In this document: piece by piece, positions 41,901 through 53,252 of the stretch
Layout of the letters: each line of letters opens with the position of its first letter
Position numbering within the stretch: position 1 is the stretch's first letter
Source of the DNA: Azolla caroliniana
Taxonomy: Eukaryota > Polypodiophyta
Reading direction: 5' to 3'
Length of the DNA stretch: 64,000 nt
Assembly (NCBI GenBank): GCA_043228905.1
Contig: JBHGNT010000021.1
Coordinates: 8,928,001 to 8,992,000, forward strand
The notes under the pieces: model-generated
The model's database searches: none
Told to the model about the DNA's origin: nothing
Seen by the model: the letters and a program-made list of their open reading frames with translations, nothing else
Translations under genes and position numbers: made by a program

Positions 41901-42982
41901 AGTTCGACTCTTTCATGACCGACGAAGGGTACCACAAAACGCAGTCCGATCACTGCGTGTTTGTGAAGAAGTTCGAAGGAGAAGACTTTCTAATACTCCT
42001 CCTGTACGTGGACGACATGTTGATCGTCGGACGGGACCAGGTCAAGATACGGATGCTGAAGAAAGCACTTCACCGAACCTTCTCAATGAAGGACCTGGGT
42101 CCGTCGAGGCAAATACTAGGGATGCACATCATCCGGGACCGGAAGAAGAAGCAGTTGTGGCTGTCACAGGAGAAGTACGTGACAAAGGTGCTTCACCGGT
42201 TCAACATGTCGGAAGCAAGACCGGTCGGGTCAACCCTCCCGGCAAACTGCAAGTTGTCCAGCAAGCAAAGCCCCAAGACAAAGGCTGAGAAGGAGGACAT
42301 GATGAAAGTACCATATGCCTCTGCCATCGGAAGCTTGATGTACGCAATGGTGTGTACAAGACCGGACATAGGATATGCAGTCGGAGTGGTGAGCCGGTAC
42401 ATGAGCAATCCCGGCAAAGAGCACTGGAACGCGGCCAAGTGGATACTCCGATACCTGAAGGGCACGGCAAACGTGTGCCTCCGATTCGGCTCCGGTAAGC
42501 CCGAACTCGACGGCTTTACCGATTCGGATATGTCGGCTGATGCAGATACCAGCCGGTCCACATCAGGGTATGTGATGACGTATGCAGGGGGAGCTGTTTC
42601 GTGGCAGTCGAGGCTGCAGAAGACGGTTGCGTTGTCAACCACGGAGGCGGAGTACATGGCGGCTGTTGAAGCCGGCAAGGAAATAATATGGATGAAGGAC
42701 TTCATTAGAGAGCTCGGTATTCGGCAGGAGGAGTACCGACTCTACTGCGACAGTCAGAGTGCCATCCACCTTGCGAAGAACGCGGCCTATCACTCCCGGA
42801 CGAAGCACATCCAGCGAAGATATCACTGGATCCGGGAAAGGATAGAAGACCAGGAGTTCGTGCTGACAAAGATCCACACGGACGAGAACGGGTCAGATAT
42901 GCTGACCAAAGTGCTCACACCCGACAAGCTGGAAGCGTGCCGGAAGAGGGTCGGACTGGAAAGACATCCCATGCCGAAGTGA
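38915..42982 (+). CDS. gag-pol: Gag-Pol polyprotein of copia element D
   Basis: 1355 residues from the ATG at 38915, the first ATG after the primer site; the frame is open further upstream into the LTR but without need. Gag covers about 1-225. The zinc knuckle begins at Cys 232 (CFHCGKPGHFRKNC) and the protease Asp is about 317 (VVDSGASFHLTP). The pre-integrase zinc domain reads ELWHKRLCHMSEKG. The integrase core has D-D-E in HTDVC, RADNRGEY (usually NGG) and GLAERMN. RT has YVDDMLIVG at 1031. RNase H begins near 1200 (FTDSDMSAD) with STTEAEYMA and CDSQSAIH. Domain order (integrase before RT) is copia. All catalytic residues I could check are present, and there are no stops. Confidence 0.95.
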   Translation: MEGGSSGQPGMIVLNAQNYADWKIKMEDLLIVRDLYEPIDRSEIPKGVLETEWRLLNRKAVATIRQYVDVSVLQHVANDTNAYEMWQKLSGLYERKNALNRTSLMRKIVNLKYQDGESMVEHVSTFMGFVNQLAAIKFPLEDAMQAIILMCTLPASWENLVVTLSTSCTKDNLSLQTVKTSILNEEARRRDKEPASDPKMLLTESDRGRERNRSPQRREKSGTRSQSRGRPTCFHCGKPGHFRKNCRHYRKDNGADDTDSKKSSERNGAYRGATDRNGSDRRGQDRKGTTALAASEEEIITEEGELNIAGDETTWVVDSGASFHLTPERRYFSSYTAGEHGCVRMGNEGTCRIAGIGDVWLTTSTGCKMLLKDVRHVPEVRLNLISAGRLDDEGYTGSIRNCVMKFSKGSLIVARARKVNTLYLMNAWLCPEELNVAADTAGELWHKRLCHMSEKGMKRLAEDNLIPVKHVHLEKCTDCLAGKQNRTSFHSRPPTRRSAPLELVHTDVCQVETKSHGGAQYFVTFIDDHSRKLWTAPLKTKDQVLCVFKELHARVERESGKKLKAIRADNRGEYRGQFEEYCRSKGIRLEFTVPKTPELNGLAERMNQTIMERVRSMLAHAKLPKGFWAEAMSTATYVINRSPSVPLDRDTPQRVWTGREVSYRHLKVFGCLAYVHVAKDRRGKLDPKTRPCIFLGYGDDEFGYRVWDPVDKKIFRSRDIIFMEDKTLADWESEKKMKSSKSTGEDQLYEEQSRPARDRLALEDPAEDGEETEPAEEDETDTGTGPDPEMDSDEEETEEPVTEAPERRYPLRERRAPRRFPEPEHVLLTDEGEPESFEEAKLDTHSRRWLSAMQEEMDSLHENHTYELVELPKGKRALRNKWVFKLKPGDAGNPLRYKARIVVKGFQQKKGVDFDEIFAPVVKMTSIRTVLSIAASMDLEVEQMDVKTAFLHGDLEEEIYMQQPEGFEEKGKEHLVCRLKKSLYGLKQAPRQWYRKFDSFMTDEGYHKTQSDHCVFVKKFEGEDFLILLLYVDDMLIVGRDQVKIRMLKKALHRTFSMKDLGPSRQILGMHIIRDRKKKQLWLSQEKYVTKVLHRFNMSEARPVGSTLPANCKLSSKQSPKTKAEKEDMMKVPYASAIGSLMYAMVCTRPDIGYAVGVVSRYMSNPGKEHWNAAKWILRYLKGTANVCLRFGSGKPELDGFTDSDMSADADTSRSTSGYVMTYAGGAVSWQSRLQKTVALSTTEAEYMAAVEAGKEIIWMKDFIRELGIRQEEYRLYCDSQSAIHLAKNAAYHSRTKHIQRRYHWIRERIEDQEFVLTKIHTDENGSDMLTKVLTPDKLEACRKRVGLERHPMPK

Positions 42983-42992
42983 AGGGGGAGTT

Positions 42993-43672
42993 TGTTGGGA
43001 TTACGGTCCCTCCGGATGGGATGATCGGATGTTCGGGAATCAGGAATGAAGACCCCGGTTCCGGATCCGGATGATGAAGACCCCGGTTACGGAGCCGGAT
43101 GATGAAGACCCCGGCTACGGAGCCGGATGATGAAGACCCCGGTTACGGAGCCGGATGATGAAGACCCCGGCTACGGAGCCGGATGACGAATGTACCCGGA
43201 GAGAGATCCGGATGCGGGGACATATTAGTGAATATGTTTGCCAAGGGCCCTTGAGGCTGTATTTGTAAATAGCCCGAAAAGTCATATGTGTATAAATATG
43301 ACTTAGGGCAAACAGTTTTGTAGTTGTTGCTCATTTTTTCTGTTTTCCACTTAGAGGGAGCGAAGTGAGAGCAGCCGAGAGAGAGAGTGAGAGAGAGGGA
43401 AAGGAAGAGGTCGACGCCTCTGTGTAATACCGCCGCCTGTGGCGAGGACAGCGAGCTCAAGGTCATCGCCTTGCAGCTCGCCATTGTACATTCACTGCAT
43501 ATAGTGATAGTTGGAGTCTTGCACTCCCGTGGTTTTTCCCGTCTAGGGTTTTCCACGTTAAACCCTGCGCGTTCGAGTCTCTCTCTGTGTTTTTCGATTT
43601 TCTGCTGCATTGATCCGTGTTTCCTCGGTTGTGGCCGAGAGGTGAAGGTTTGGAGAGCGACAATCCCCAACA
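42993..43672 (+). repeat. 3' LTR of D
   Basis: 680 bp, about three differences from 38204-38883. The same 28-bp repeat count and hairpin array are present. Confidence 0.95.
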
Positions 43673-44186
43673 CATGTATGCATCAATAGTATGGGCTCCA
43701 GGTCTACCATCTTTCATGTGGACGCAATTAGAGAGACCTTTGGTGACGATGTTATCACGTCAACTCCGAAGCAAATTGACAGTACCACATGACATTATTA
43801 GAGCAGAGTTCAGTCTGCCCCCGATGTTAGTAGAAGCACTGTTTCAAGTGGTAGTTTTTATTCATCGGATACATAGCCAACCACAAGATAGGATATCCCG
43901 TCGAGCCTTTGAGGCATCCTGATCCCTACATGTGTCTGGAGACACTAGCTCTTGGTATAGTACTGTGGTGAGTTGGTTACTTGCAAACGACATAGACATT
44001 AATAACCTACCCCCCCTTAAGTACAACCATGGGACTGATCAAACTCTAATATCTCATGAAGACCGTAATAAAGTGCTACGCCAAGAAATATGGCAAATTT
44101 ACACTCGATATAAATGGATCACCCCACTAGAGCCACTCCCATCTAAAATGTTATACTATAAGGAACACTTCTTGCACTTCTCTTGA
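43673..44186 (+). pseudogene. LINE reverse transcriptase C-terminus, fragment 3
   Basis: Continues the LINE frame with MYASIVWAPGLPSFMWTQLE and on to YYKEHFLHFS and a TGA at 44184-44186, which looks like the natural end. One internal TGA at 43920-43922 stands where CGA (Arg) is likely. No poly(A) tail follows; copia G begins within ten bases. Confidence 0.75.
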
Positions 44187-44187
44187 T

Positions 44188-47100
44188 TCTTTACATGGTA
44201 TCAGAGCGATTTGGTAGCTCGATCTAGCCCATTCGCCTCATCATGATCGTGTGTTGTGCTCCACGCCGATGACCAAGAACCGGCTCATCGCTATCATAGC
44301 TTCGCTACATAGCTCGCATTCGAAGGAAGAAGAAGAAGAAGAATCGACATAATGAATACTCAAATGGGGAGCGCTCTCCCTACCGAGAAGTTGGATCGAA
44401 ACAACTTCGCATCTTGGGAGTACAAGATGCACCAATACCTTGTCGGACAAGGCTATTGGAGCTACATCAAAGGAGCGCATGAAGACTGACCCGCCGAAGT
44501 GGCTCCTGCATACGCGACATGGGAGCAAGCCCCGTGATGTATTGCTTGGCGACGTGTGTTCATGATCACATGCTCGGCTACATTCGCGAAGCCAAGACGC
44601 CGAAGGAAGCGTGGGAAAATCTACAAAAGATTTTCGCCGCCAACACGATCGCGAGGAAGCTTCAACTCCGCCAAGAGTTGAACAACATTCAACAAAGGGA
44701 CATGTCCATCACGACATACACCTTGAAGATCAAGGAGCTTTGTGACTCGCTCGGCCCAATAAGCGTAAGTATAGATGATGATGAGATGGTGCAAATATGC
44801 CTCGGCAGCCTCGCACCACGGTTTGGCGCGATGCGAACCGCCATTCTAGCACGGGAGAAATCTCCCTCCTTGGAGCTCCAATCAATGCTATTGGTCTAAG
44901 AAAACCACGTGCGTACAAGGAGCAATGAATTGGAAGGTCACATGCTCTACACGCACTCTAATGGAGGAAGAGGAAGCGAACGAGCGAGAGGCCGATTCGG
45001 CCAAGGACAAGGCGGACGAGGTCCGACCTACGACAACAACTCCCAATTTCGGCTGCAAAACGGAGGCCAACGAGGAACCTTCGCAAGAAGGGGGAGCTTC
45101 CAGTCCGGCCCGAGCCATCAAAATGCAACCGAATGTGGATATTGCGGAAAGCTCGGCCACCACGAAGAAGAGTGCCGAAAGAAGATGCGTGAATCGGCTT
45201 CCACAAGCCGACAACTCACGAATTACGCACACAACTCCGACTATGAAGATTGTGGCGGAATGTATGCACACAACTCCGACCGTGGCGAAATGTATGGGCA
45301 CAACTCCGACTACGAAGATCGTGGCGGAATGTACGCATACAACTCCGACCGTGGCGGAATGTTCATGATGAAACATAGAGCAAACTCTATGTCGGCCTCT
45401 ACCTCAACTAGTGCCCTCAATCTGGAGGACGTATGGTTTGTTGACTCCGGAGCCTCAAACCATATGACATCCCATAAAGAATGGTTGCTCGAACTTTGAG
45501 AGCCAGAGCGACCCGGTTATGTCGAAACCGGAGATGACACTACGCACCCGATTCAACACATCGGCAATATTCTGTTCGGAAAAGAAGGTAAGCAAAATTA
45601 CATTAAAAATGTCTTGCATGTCCCGACCATTACAAAGAATTTGGTCTCTGTCGACCAAATTGTAGAGCAAGGGATGCAAGTTCGATTTAATCAAGGCGGT
45701 TGCTTCATCGAAAAAGAGGGCCGACTCATCGCACGCGGATGAAGAGAGGGCCGGATGTTCATTCTCGATTCACGCAAGATGAAATCCGCCATGTTCGCGA
45801 AAAACACGAAAGCTGACTCCGACATAGAGCTATGGCACAAGCGAATCGGCCACATCAATCTCAACAAACTCAAAGCAATGAAATCAAAAGGAGTCGTCAT
45901 CGAACTCCTGACATTCAAAGAGAAGGAGATTGAAGGTGTATGTGAAGCGTGCCAATTCGGCAAGCAACACCGACACCCATTCCCGAAACAGCGGAATGTG
46001 AGCAAAGGTCTACTCGACGTAGTCCATTCCGACGTATGGGGACCAGCGCAGACAGCCACATTCGGCGGATGCCGATATTACGTGCTCTTCATCGACGACT
46101 TCTCTAGGCACACTCGGATCTACCCGATGCGGGAAAAGAGCGAAGTGTTCGGACACTTCCAAAATTTCAAGAATGAAGTTGAGAAAGCCAGGGGTCGACA
46201 TGTACGATGCCTTTGATCGGATGGCGGCAAGGAGTACTTCTTGGACGATTTCACGGCGTATCTCCGAAAGGAAGGAATTCGGCGAGAATTCACTTACCGA
46301 CACACTCCGCAACAAAACGGAGTAGCCGAGCGCAAAAATCGGCACATCCTCGAAGTAGCGTGGGCCATGATGAACGAGAAGCATATGCCCAAGTCGTATT
46401 GGGCCGAAGCTGCAAATACGGACGTCTACCTAATAAATCGGTGCACAACATCCGGCGTGGACGAGGTCACTCCACACGAAAAGTACTTCGGAAAGAAGCC
46501 GGACTTATCGCACATCCGGATATTCGACGCGATAGCGTACGTGCACATCCCCGACGAGAAGCGTCAAAAGCTTGACCCGAAGTTGGAGAAATGTATCCTC
46601 ATAGGATACTCATTGGAGCAAAAGGGGTACAAGTGCTACAACTCCTCAACTCGAAAATCTCGAGTAAGTCGAGACGTCGTTTTTGACGAGTCCGCATCCT
46701 GGTATGCACCAGAGACAACTCCGACTCCGACTCCGCTCGACCCAGAATTCGCCGAACAAGAGATCGAGGATGAAGATCGCCTTATGCGCATATTCGAAGA
46801 AAGTCCGATCACGACCCGATTGAGCAGATCACAAGAGCCTTTGAGTTATCAAAGCACATCACGGCCTAGCCCGAAGATGGACAAAGGCAAGGCGAAAATG
46901 TCGGAATACGAAGACGATCGCTTCAACGACGATGAGTCGACTCACTCACTCGACAGTGAGTTCGGCGGTTTCGAGGTACCAATCGGAGCTAAGAAAGCCC
47001 TCATCTCTGCAAATGAAAAGCTTCGCCGATCCACTCGTGAAAAGAACCCCGTAAGCCGATTCGGCTACAACGATTATATGGCGTACCATTACGCCTTTAT

Positions 47101-48474
47101 GATGAAGGTAGTGACAGTACGAGAGCCGGAAACCTTTTCGGAAGCTGCAAAGGACCCACGATGGATCGAAGCAATGAACGAGGAGATGCAGGCACTACGG
47201 AAGAACGAGACGTGGGATCTCGTTCCCACCTCACCACACAAAAAGGCGATTGGATGCAGATGGATCTACAAGGTGAAGTATAACGCCGATGGCTCCATAA
47301 ACCGCTACAAAGCTCGACTCATAGTGAAAGGATACGCTCAGACGCATGGCGTCGACTACGCAGAGACCTTTGCCTCGGTGGCAAAGATGACGACGATGCG
47401 AACCGTAATTGCGATTGCCGCGGCGAAAGGGTGGCACCTCCATCAAATGGACATCAAGAACGCCTTTCTACAAGGCGAATTAGAAGAGGAGGTGTACATG
47501 ATCTAACCACCCGGTTTCAACTCGAGCACCCATCCGAAAGCTGTTTGCCAACTCAAGAAGCCACTCTACGGCCTCAAGCAAGCACCGCATGCTTGGCATT
47601 CGAAGATAACGCAATATCTTCATCAAATCGGCTTCCGTATGTCAAAATCGGACAACTCCCTCTACATACGAAGCGATTCCGCAAGTCCGATCGTCATCAT
47701 CTTATATCTGGATGACCTAGTCATTGGAGGTGAGCATCTCATCGAAATCAATAAAGTCAAATCCCTCCTTTCCAACAAGTTCGAGATGACGGACATGAAG
47801 GAGCTCCACTACTTCCTCGGCATCGAGGTAATTCGGACTCCGGCCGGAATCATGATCTCTCAACGGCACTACATCCTCAACTTGTTATACAAGTTCGGGA
47901 TGGCTGAGTGCAAATCCATGGCAACCCCGCTCGATCGTAATCTCAAACTAGATGCACACTCCGGCACCAAAGCGTGTGAGCCGACTCAGTATTGGCACCT
48001 CATCGGGAGTCTCATCTACCTCACGATCACATGACCCAATCTCAGTTATCCGGTCGGTCTCCTTAGGGAATTCATGCAAACACCGCGTGATACTCGCTTG
48101 GATTGCGCTAAGCGAGTTCTACGATATGTGAGTGGCACAATGGATTGTGGCATCCTCTACAAGACCGCGATGCCAATACGACTCGAGGGGTACACGGACA
48201 CCGATTGGGCCGGCTACAAAGCCGATAGATGATCAACCTCCGGATTTGTTTTCTCCCTCGGCAGCGGAGCAATATCCTGGAGTAGAAAGAAGCAACCTAC
48301 CATCGCTCTTTCGAGTATGGAGGCGGAATACAGGGGCGCAGCCGTAGCTGCGTGTGAAGCCGTATGGCTCAAGAGGATTTTGAAGGATCTGGGCGTACCC
48401 ATCAAGGATCCGACTTCCCTTTATTGTGACAACATCAGCAGTATCTATCTGGCTCGGAACTCTGTGTTCCACGC
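44188..48474 (+). mobile_element. Element G: copia element without 5' LTR, 3' end lost
   Basis: Begins essentially at its primer site (TGGTATCAGAGCG, 44196-44208), preceded by only a few bases such as TTTACA that could be an LTR remnant. Then comes a leader with a GAAGAA run and gag from 44352. It is cut at 48474 inside RNase H by minus-strand fragment A2. A second copy of the same family is at 56379-57384. Confidence 0.85.
44352..48474 (+). pseudogene. Degenerate gag-pol of element G
   Basis: ATG at 44352 (MNTQMGSALPTEKLDRNNFA), one frame change near 44500, then a single frame to 48474 broken by stops at about 44897, 45497, 45740, 46214, 47504, 48032 and 48230. The Gag capsid region contains MLGYIREAKTPKEAWENL. 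The zinc knuckle is CGYCGKLGHHEEEC. A short repeat follows (HNSDYED/HNSDRG). Protease is FVDSGASNHMTS. The integrase core has HSDVWGP, a stop before SDGGKEY, and GVAERKNRH. RT has YLDDLVIGG. RNase H has TDTDWAGY, SSMEAEYRGA and YCDNISSIY, where it is interrupted. The stop at 47504 (TAA) is CAA in the sister copy at 57042. Confidence 0.88.
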
Positions 48475-49800
48475 TGTCGTGCCTTTTGGCGCCAGATCGT
48501 TTGTGTGAGTCGGTGGGAACCACTGGGGTTATGAACTAGGAAGAGGAAGAATTTGAGGCGATTTTAATTATGTATATATTATTAGAAGCTTGTGAATCCC
48601 ACAAGTAGAGTTGTTTTAGTTTGTCTTAATCATAGTAATAAATTGAAATAGTTTAGAATAGTTTAGAGTAGAAATAGAAAAGAGATCAAACCTTGTGAAT
48701 CCCACAAGTATTACATTAATCAATATTTATGTAAGAATATGAATTTAGATTGAAAGAGATAGATTATATAAAACTTCGTGAATCCCACGATTATATTAAT
48801 TGGTGTTTTAGGAAATATATCCAATTTCCCAAATATTTTTCACACACCCATTACATTGTGCTCCTCATCCTTATATAGAGATGAGAGAGTCTTTTCTAAC
48901 CCATGCATTTTCTCTAATTATAGACTCCGTGCTTTTCCTATAGATAGACTATATGCTTTATCTAAAGTGATTATGCTTTTTCTAACTTGTGCGTTTTTTT
49001 ATCAACTATAGCGTTCATGCACGCTAGATGTGCATGCGTAGCTTTTTCTTTTAGCATGCGTTTTTCTTTTAACTAAAGTTTATCCTACGTGAACTTACCT
49101 TTTTTTATGTGGGACATCAACTTTTTAACACGAATGAAATGCTAGTGTAATGGTAAGACATTACATTATTAACATGGAGGTGCAAGGTTTGAATCTTGCC
49201 CTATGCATGTTATATATATTTTAATATTTTCTACTATTTATTCATATTTATTAAACCGGTACTTTATAAGTTTTTCACGTAGTGTACAAAATACACTGTG
49301 ACACTCGCCCCCTCCGAACCCGCACATCCTCCGGTATATGCCGAAGTTGTCGGTGATTGTTAGTCTCGTCTGTTTGTTCTCCGCATGGTTGGTTTTGTCG
49401 CCGGTCATTTTTGGTTGCCGGCTCCGATCAGTTTCCGGTTCAGTTCGGTTGCCGGCTCTATCCGGTCTCTGGTTACCGGCCCTCGTAATTCTTCGTTACT
49501 TGTTCTACCCTCCGTTTCTCTCGCTATGTCAGCTTTGTTTCTCCATTTTGAGCACATCCATTCTTTCCACCCGAACCATTGTCGCCATCCGATCCACCAT
49601 AGTCTTCGTTCATTCTTTGCATTGCCATGAGTGGTTGTCATGGTCCCTTGTGGTCCTCTTGAGCATCTCGGCGTGTTGTCTCTCTCTGCTCCGCGCTTGT
49701 CTTCCGTAGGTTCTAACGCGTCGATGTCAACCTTCGAATATGCGCTCGTTGTTAGGTCCTTGTGTGGCTTTAATGCATGTTTCATTTCTCGTTGTTGCGC
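48475..49800 (-). mobile_element. A2: truncated minus-strand relative of element A
   Basis: The LTR (48475-49303 on the plus strand) begins TGTCGTGCC, the reverse of A's GGCACGACA end, and closes at GTGACA. The reverse of A's polypurine region and gag 3' end follow. It is preceded by ACGC (48471-48474), the lineage's usual target. The right part is lost near 49800, where element E begins, so the second target copy cannot be checked. Confidence 0.85.
49405..49785 (-). pseudogene. C-terminal gag fragment of A2
   Basis: Up to 126 residues including a Trp-rich block (WWIGWRQWFGWKEWMCSKW) almost identical to the one in A. It is followed by DIARETE against DIAGQTE in A. Upstream residues match C instead (TTHGNAKNE against IGHGNAKSG). 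No other Gag parts remain. Confidence 0.75.
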
Positions 49801-49849
49801 ATGCGTCGTATTACGCCGTAGCGCATGCTTCGCATTCCATCGTAGTGCA

Positions 49850-51061
49850 ATTTCGTTTTGGCCTAGGATATTCCCTAGGATGACCAGGCACTAATGGAGC
49901 AATTTCGTTTTGGCCTACGTAATGATGTTAAAGATTTACTCTTAACTTTCCCTGAGGAGCCAAAGTCATTGACAAAAGCAATTAGTGGTGCGGTGCGATG
50001 CGATAATCGCCTCTCCGAACGACGTTCGGAACGTCAGTTCCAAATGCCAATGACAAGATCGGAGCTGACCTACGCTTTAATCGTAGCAAAGCCTTTCCCA
50101 AGGGAGTAATTCAATACGTCTCCAACAAATACTCTGACTCCAATGGAAATCGACACCACATGTCGTCACGGACCACTATCAGAAGAAGAAAAGCAGCGAC
50201 GCGGAGCAAAATCGATTATGCCTTTATTGTGGTGGACCAGGGCATATTGCAATGAATTGCCCCCATTGGCTGAAAAGGCAGGTAAATCAAATAACCAGTA
50301 GTACTAATAGTACTAAACTGAGTCTATTTCTCTAGGTGTGTCTGATAGTCCTAATAGCCCAAGACTTTCAAACAAATTTGAAATCCTTAGTCAACCACAA
50401 GAAGAGTTAAACAATTAAGTCCAGCCAAAATAGGAGTCGTTTGGTTGGATAGCCCTAGATCTGTGCAACCCATTAGTGGTTCCATTTCCTCTAAGCAAGT
50501 TAGCAATGTGTTCTTAGCTCAAGTAATGGTTAGTACTAAAAGTACTCCTCCAGTACATGTCTTAGCACTCTTAGATTTTGGAGCCAACTCTTGCTTCATG
50601 GATAGGAATTTTGTCCAAGCTCATCAAATATCCCTAAACAAAGTCACATGTCCAGCCTCTGTAGTAGTCATTGATGGTCGTCCTATTGCTTTTGGAAATA
50701 TTATAGAAGAGTCAAAACCCGTTAATATTGTCCTAGATAACTTAGAATGTGTAGTATCATTTAATATAATTCGTATCCCAGAACATCCCATAGATTTTGG
50801 GATTACCATGGTTCGAATTACATAACCCAACGATAGATTTGAGAACAAGAGAAATACGGTGTCGACAAACCCAAGGATCTACTCATAAGATTGCAACCAT
50901 TTCGCTACATCAGTTGCGTGAGGATGGATGCAAGGAAGAAATGTTTCCCTTCACAATATCAGTAAACCCCTCCAACATCAATAAAGAGGAGTCCACCATT
51001 CAACTTCCAGAGAAGTATCGTCATTATGCCGATGTGTTTGATAAAGTACGAGCCAGTACGC
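49850..51061 (+). pseudogene. Element E: gag, zinc knuckle and protease region
   Basis: The capsid end (QFRFGLRNDVKDLLLTFPEEP, SERRSER) starts near 49892. The zinc knuckle CLYCGGPGHIAMNC is in another frame at about 50215. Protease reads VLALLDFGANSCFMD, with Phe for Ser/Thr in the active triad, then IPEHPIDFG and a frame change. The last part is the RT lead-in YRHYADVFDKVRAST. From memory these blocks are closer to fungal and animal Ty3 elements than to common plant chromoviruses. Stops and frame changes make it dead. The junction with A2 has a repeated 20-bp stretch (CAATTTCGTTTTGGCCTA at about 49847 and 49898). Confidence 0.75.
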
Positions 51062-51263
51062 TGTCGCGAAAATACGACGAGGATACGTGAACTTGAGGCA
51101 GGACCCCGGGGCCTCCGACCAGAGAATATCAAATTCGTGTGTTTATGTACTAAGAATTAACCGAAATAAGAAAGATTGACAAATTTCATTAACAAATAGA
51201 AAGAAAGATTACAATTAATCCCAATCTCTCAAGTTCACGTATCCTCGTCATATTTTCGCGACA
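51062..51263. repeat. Foldback LTR end at the left of C
   Basis: 202 bp bounded by TGTCGCGAAAAT and ATTTTCGCGACA. The outer 36 bp on each side are reverse complements with about one mismatch. 51062-51227 is the LTR 3' end inverted and 51228-51263 the same end in direct orientation. Confidence 0.88.
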
Positions 51264-51267
51264 TCTT

Positions 51268-51285
51268 TGGTGAACCCGACGTGAA
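51268..51285 (+). promoter_or_regulatory. Primer-binding site of C (tRNA-Trp-like)
   Basis: TGGTGAACCCGACGTGAA, identical to those of A and B, five bases after the LTR end. Confidence 0.85.
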
Positions 51286-51308
51286 ATGAGGCGGCAGGAG
51301 GATATTTC

Positions 51309-53252
51309 ATGGAGATATATAAATACAAAGAGCCGAAGAGATGCAGCCTATACGAGTTCGACTAATGGGTATCATCATTAAAGACCCACCAAAGTGCCAT
51401 GCATGCTTTCGTTGAGTTCGAGTGTCGCTTTGCACAACTCTCGGAGCGGGATCAAAGATTGGTGGGGGTGGAAAAATTCCTAATGTTTGTGAAGTCAATC
51501 GATCAGAAGGAAAGGAAGGCCATTGGAATCCGACTTGAGGATGATGATGGTGCAAATGGCCTCACCGAGGATTGGATGAAAGTGGAAAGAGTATGTCAAC
51601 TGAACGATAAGAGGAAGACAAGATTCTCATCGGCAACAACACAACCCATGATAGATGGTGAAAGGAGGATGGGAAGCAACTACAAACTACCACCTAAAGA
51701 AGAGAGCTTGAAAAGGGAAGGTTCGATGGTACTCGACATAGAGGCCTTCATAAACGAGGCATATGAGAATTTAAAGGTGCAAGTTGAGGCCAAAGAGAAT
51801 CTTATAATGGAACCAAAACCGATTAAAATGGTTATCAAGGAAGAAGAGACCTCCCAACAAAGGTGGAGTAATGATACGGCCAATACGAAGGCCCAAGTTC
51901 GGTACGACAACACCACGGAAGAAGGTGTGGAATAAGACACCTTCTCGTCTTGCAAAGAAACTATGATGAAGAATGAAACCAATGAATCGAGGGTGGCGAA
52001 TGCCACTTCAAGTGAGGACAAATGTTTCGGAACACGCATCGTGTCTGAAACATCAAGTGATGAAGGTGCAAGCATGAGCAAAGCTTGCATGATCAAGGGA
52101 GATAAAAAGTGTGAGGCCGACATGATTGAGGAGATAGCCACAAAAAATGACATCGAGTCAGAGGTGGCTATGGACGAGTCAATGGCGGATGGCCGTTTCG
52201 AGACTTTCTCCACACTTGTTCTAGAGACTTGGGCAGATGCGTTAGAAAACAAATGTGAGACCCAAGAGACAGAAGGTGGCGGCGAGGAAGTGGAGGCCGA
52301 AGCTAACACATGCGAAGAAGAAAGAGACGTCAAGGCGAAGCGGGTAGACAACGATCATGAAGAGACTTTCCCCACAAAAGTTCTTGAGACTTGGGCATTA
52401 ACTGATGTAAGACCCAAGAGACAGAAGGTGGTGGAAAAAAGACAAAGATCAAAGCCAAGCAAACAACCACAAGGTGGAAGTGGCTAAAGGTAGCACGACA
52501 AAGGCAATGCCAAACAACAAAATTCCTCCACACTCGTTTGAGAGACTTGAGCAGTAATTGATGTAAGACCCAAGCAAAGGACGGTGGCGGCGAGGAAGCA
52601 AGGGTTAAAGCCAATGTGCGTAACAAGGATGTAAAGCAAAGCAAAATGACGAAAGTCCATGCGTGCGACAAAGAGGTCAAGCAAAGCACGAAGACAAAAG
52701 CTAATGTGTGTGACAAAGAGACCAAGCAAACCTCAAAAAGCAAAGATATGGACCAAGTGGGCCAAGCGGATATGAAAGATGTGATCACAAAATCTAACAA
52801 GGATAATACTAGTGTAGAAGTCATAGTCAACTCCAAGACGAGAGTATACCACAAAAGTGGACAAAGTGGGAAGCATGCGATGTGGTCACTTAAGGACCTA
52901 GAGGAGAGCATGCCGCTAAAGAACAAATCGTTAAGAGTACTCAAGAATACTATTTCGATAAGGCCTTTGAAAGGCATGCATGGAACAAGAAAGAATGATA
53001 AAAGAAAATTAGATGACCAAGGAGATGGCCGAGATGAAGGTGGCACATGCATAAGGAGTGAAGCATTATGCTCTAGAGGAGCAAAGAGAGCCATGACAAT
53101 TGGTCATGGAAATGCAAAGAGTGGATGAAGAATATGGTGGATTTGATGCCAATGGCAATTCGAGTACATCGATGGAAAAGTATAGTAAACAAAAGTGGAG
53201 CCTCACTGAAATTGGCACATATCGGTGGATGTGCAGGTTTGGTGGGAGCGAA
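51309..53252 (+). pseudogene. gag: Degenerate gag of element C
   Basis: The N-terminal 60 or so residues of the A-type Gag are missing. From 51399 the match is clear (FAQLSERDQRLVG, FVKSIDQKERK, GLTEDWMKVERVC), then a stop at 51933 and a homologous acidic part at 51963-52487 (EEIATKNDIESEVAMDES, TQETEGGGEE). The rest is broken by stops but still shows WWI near 53135 and the polypurine context GGTGGGAGCGAA. There is no pol. Confidence 0.8.

Larger units (their letters stand above)
38204..43672 (+). mobile_element. Element D: intact Tork-like copia retrotransposon
   Basis: 5469 bp. LTRs at 38204-38883 and 42993-43672 are both 680 bp and differ at about three sites by eye. Target duplication CATGT (38199-38203 and 43673-43677) is confirmed by restoration of the LINE frame. 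An initiator Met primer site, a purine tract (GAAGGGGGAGTTT) and an open gag-pol frame complete it. Possibly active. Confidence 0.96.

Noticed and set aside
43617-44186. A host gene between elements D and G
   Set aside because: The frame joins LINE fragments upstream of D and the solo LTR, and the content fits a LINE RT C-terminus.
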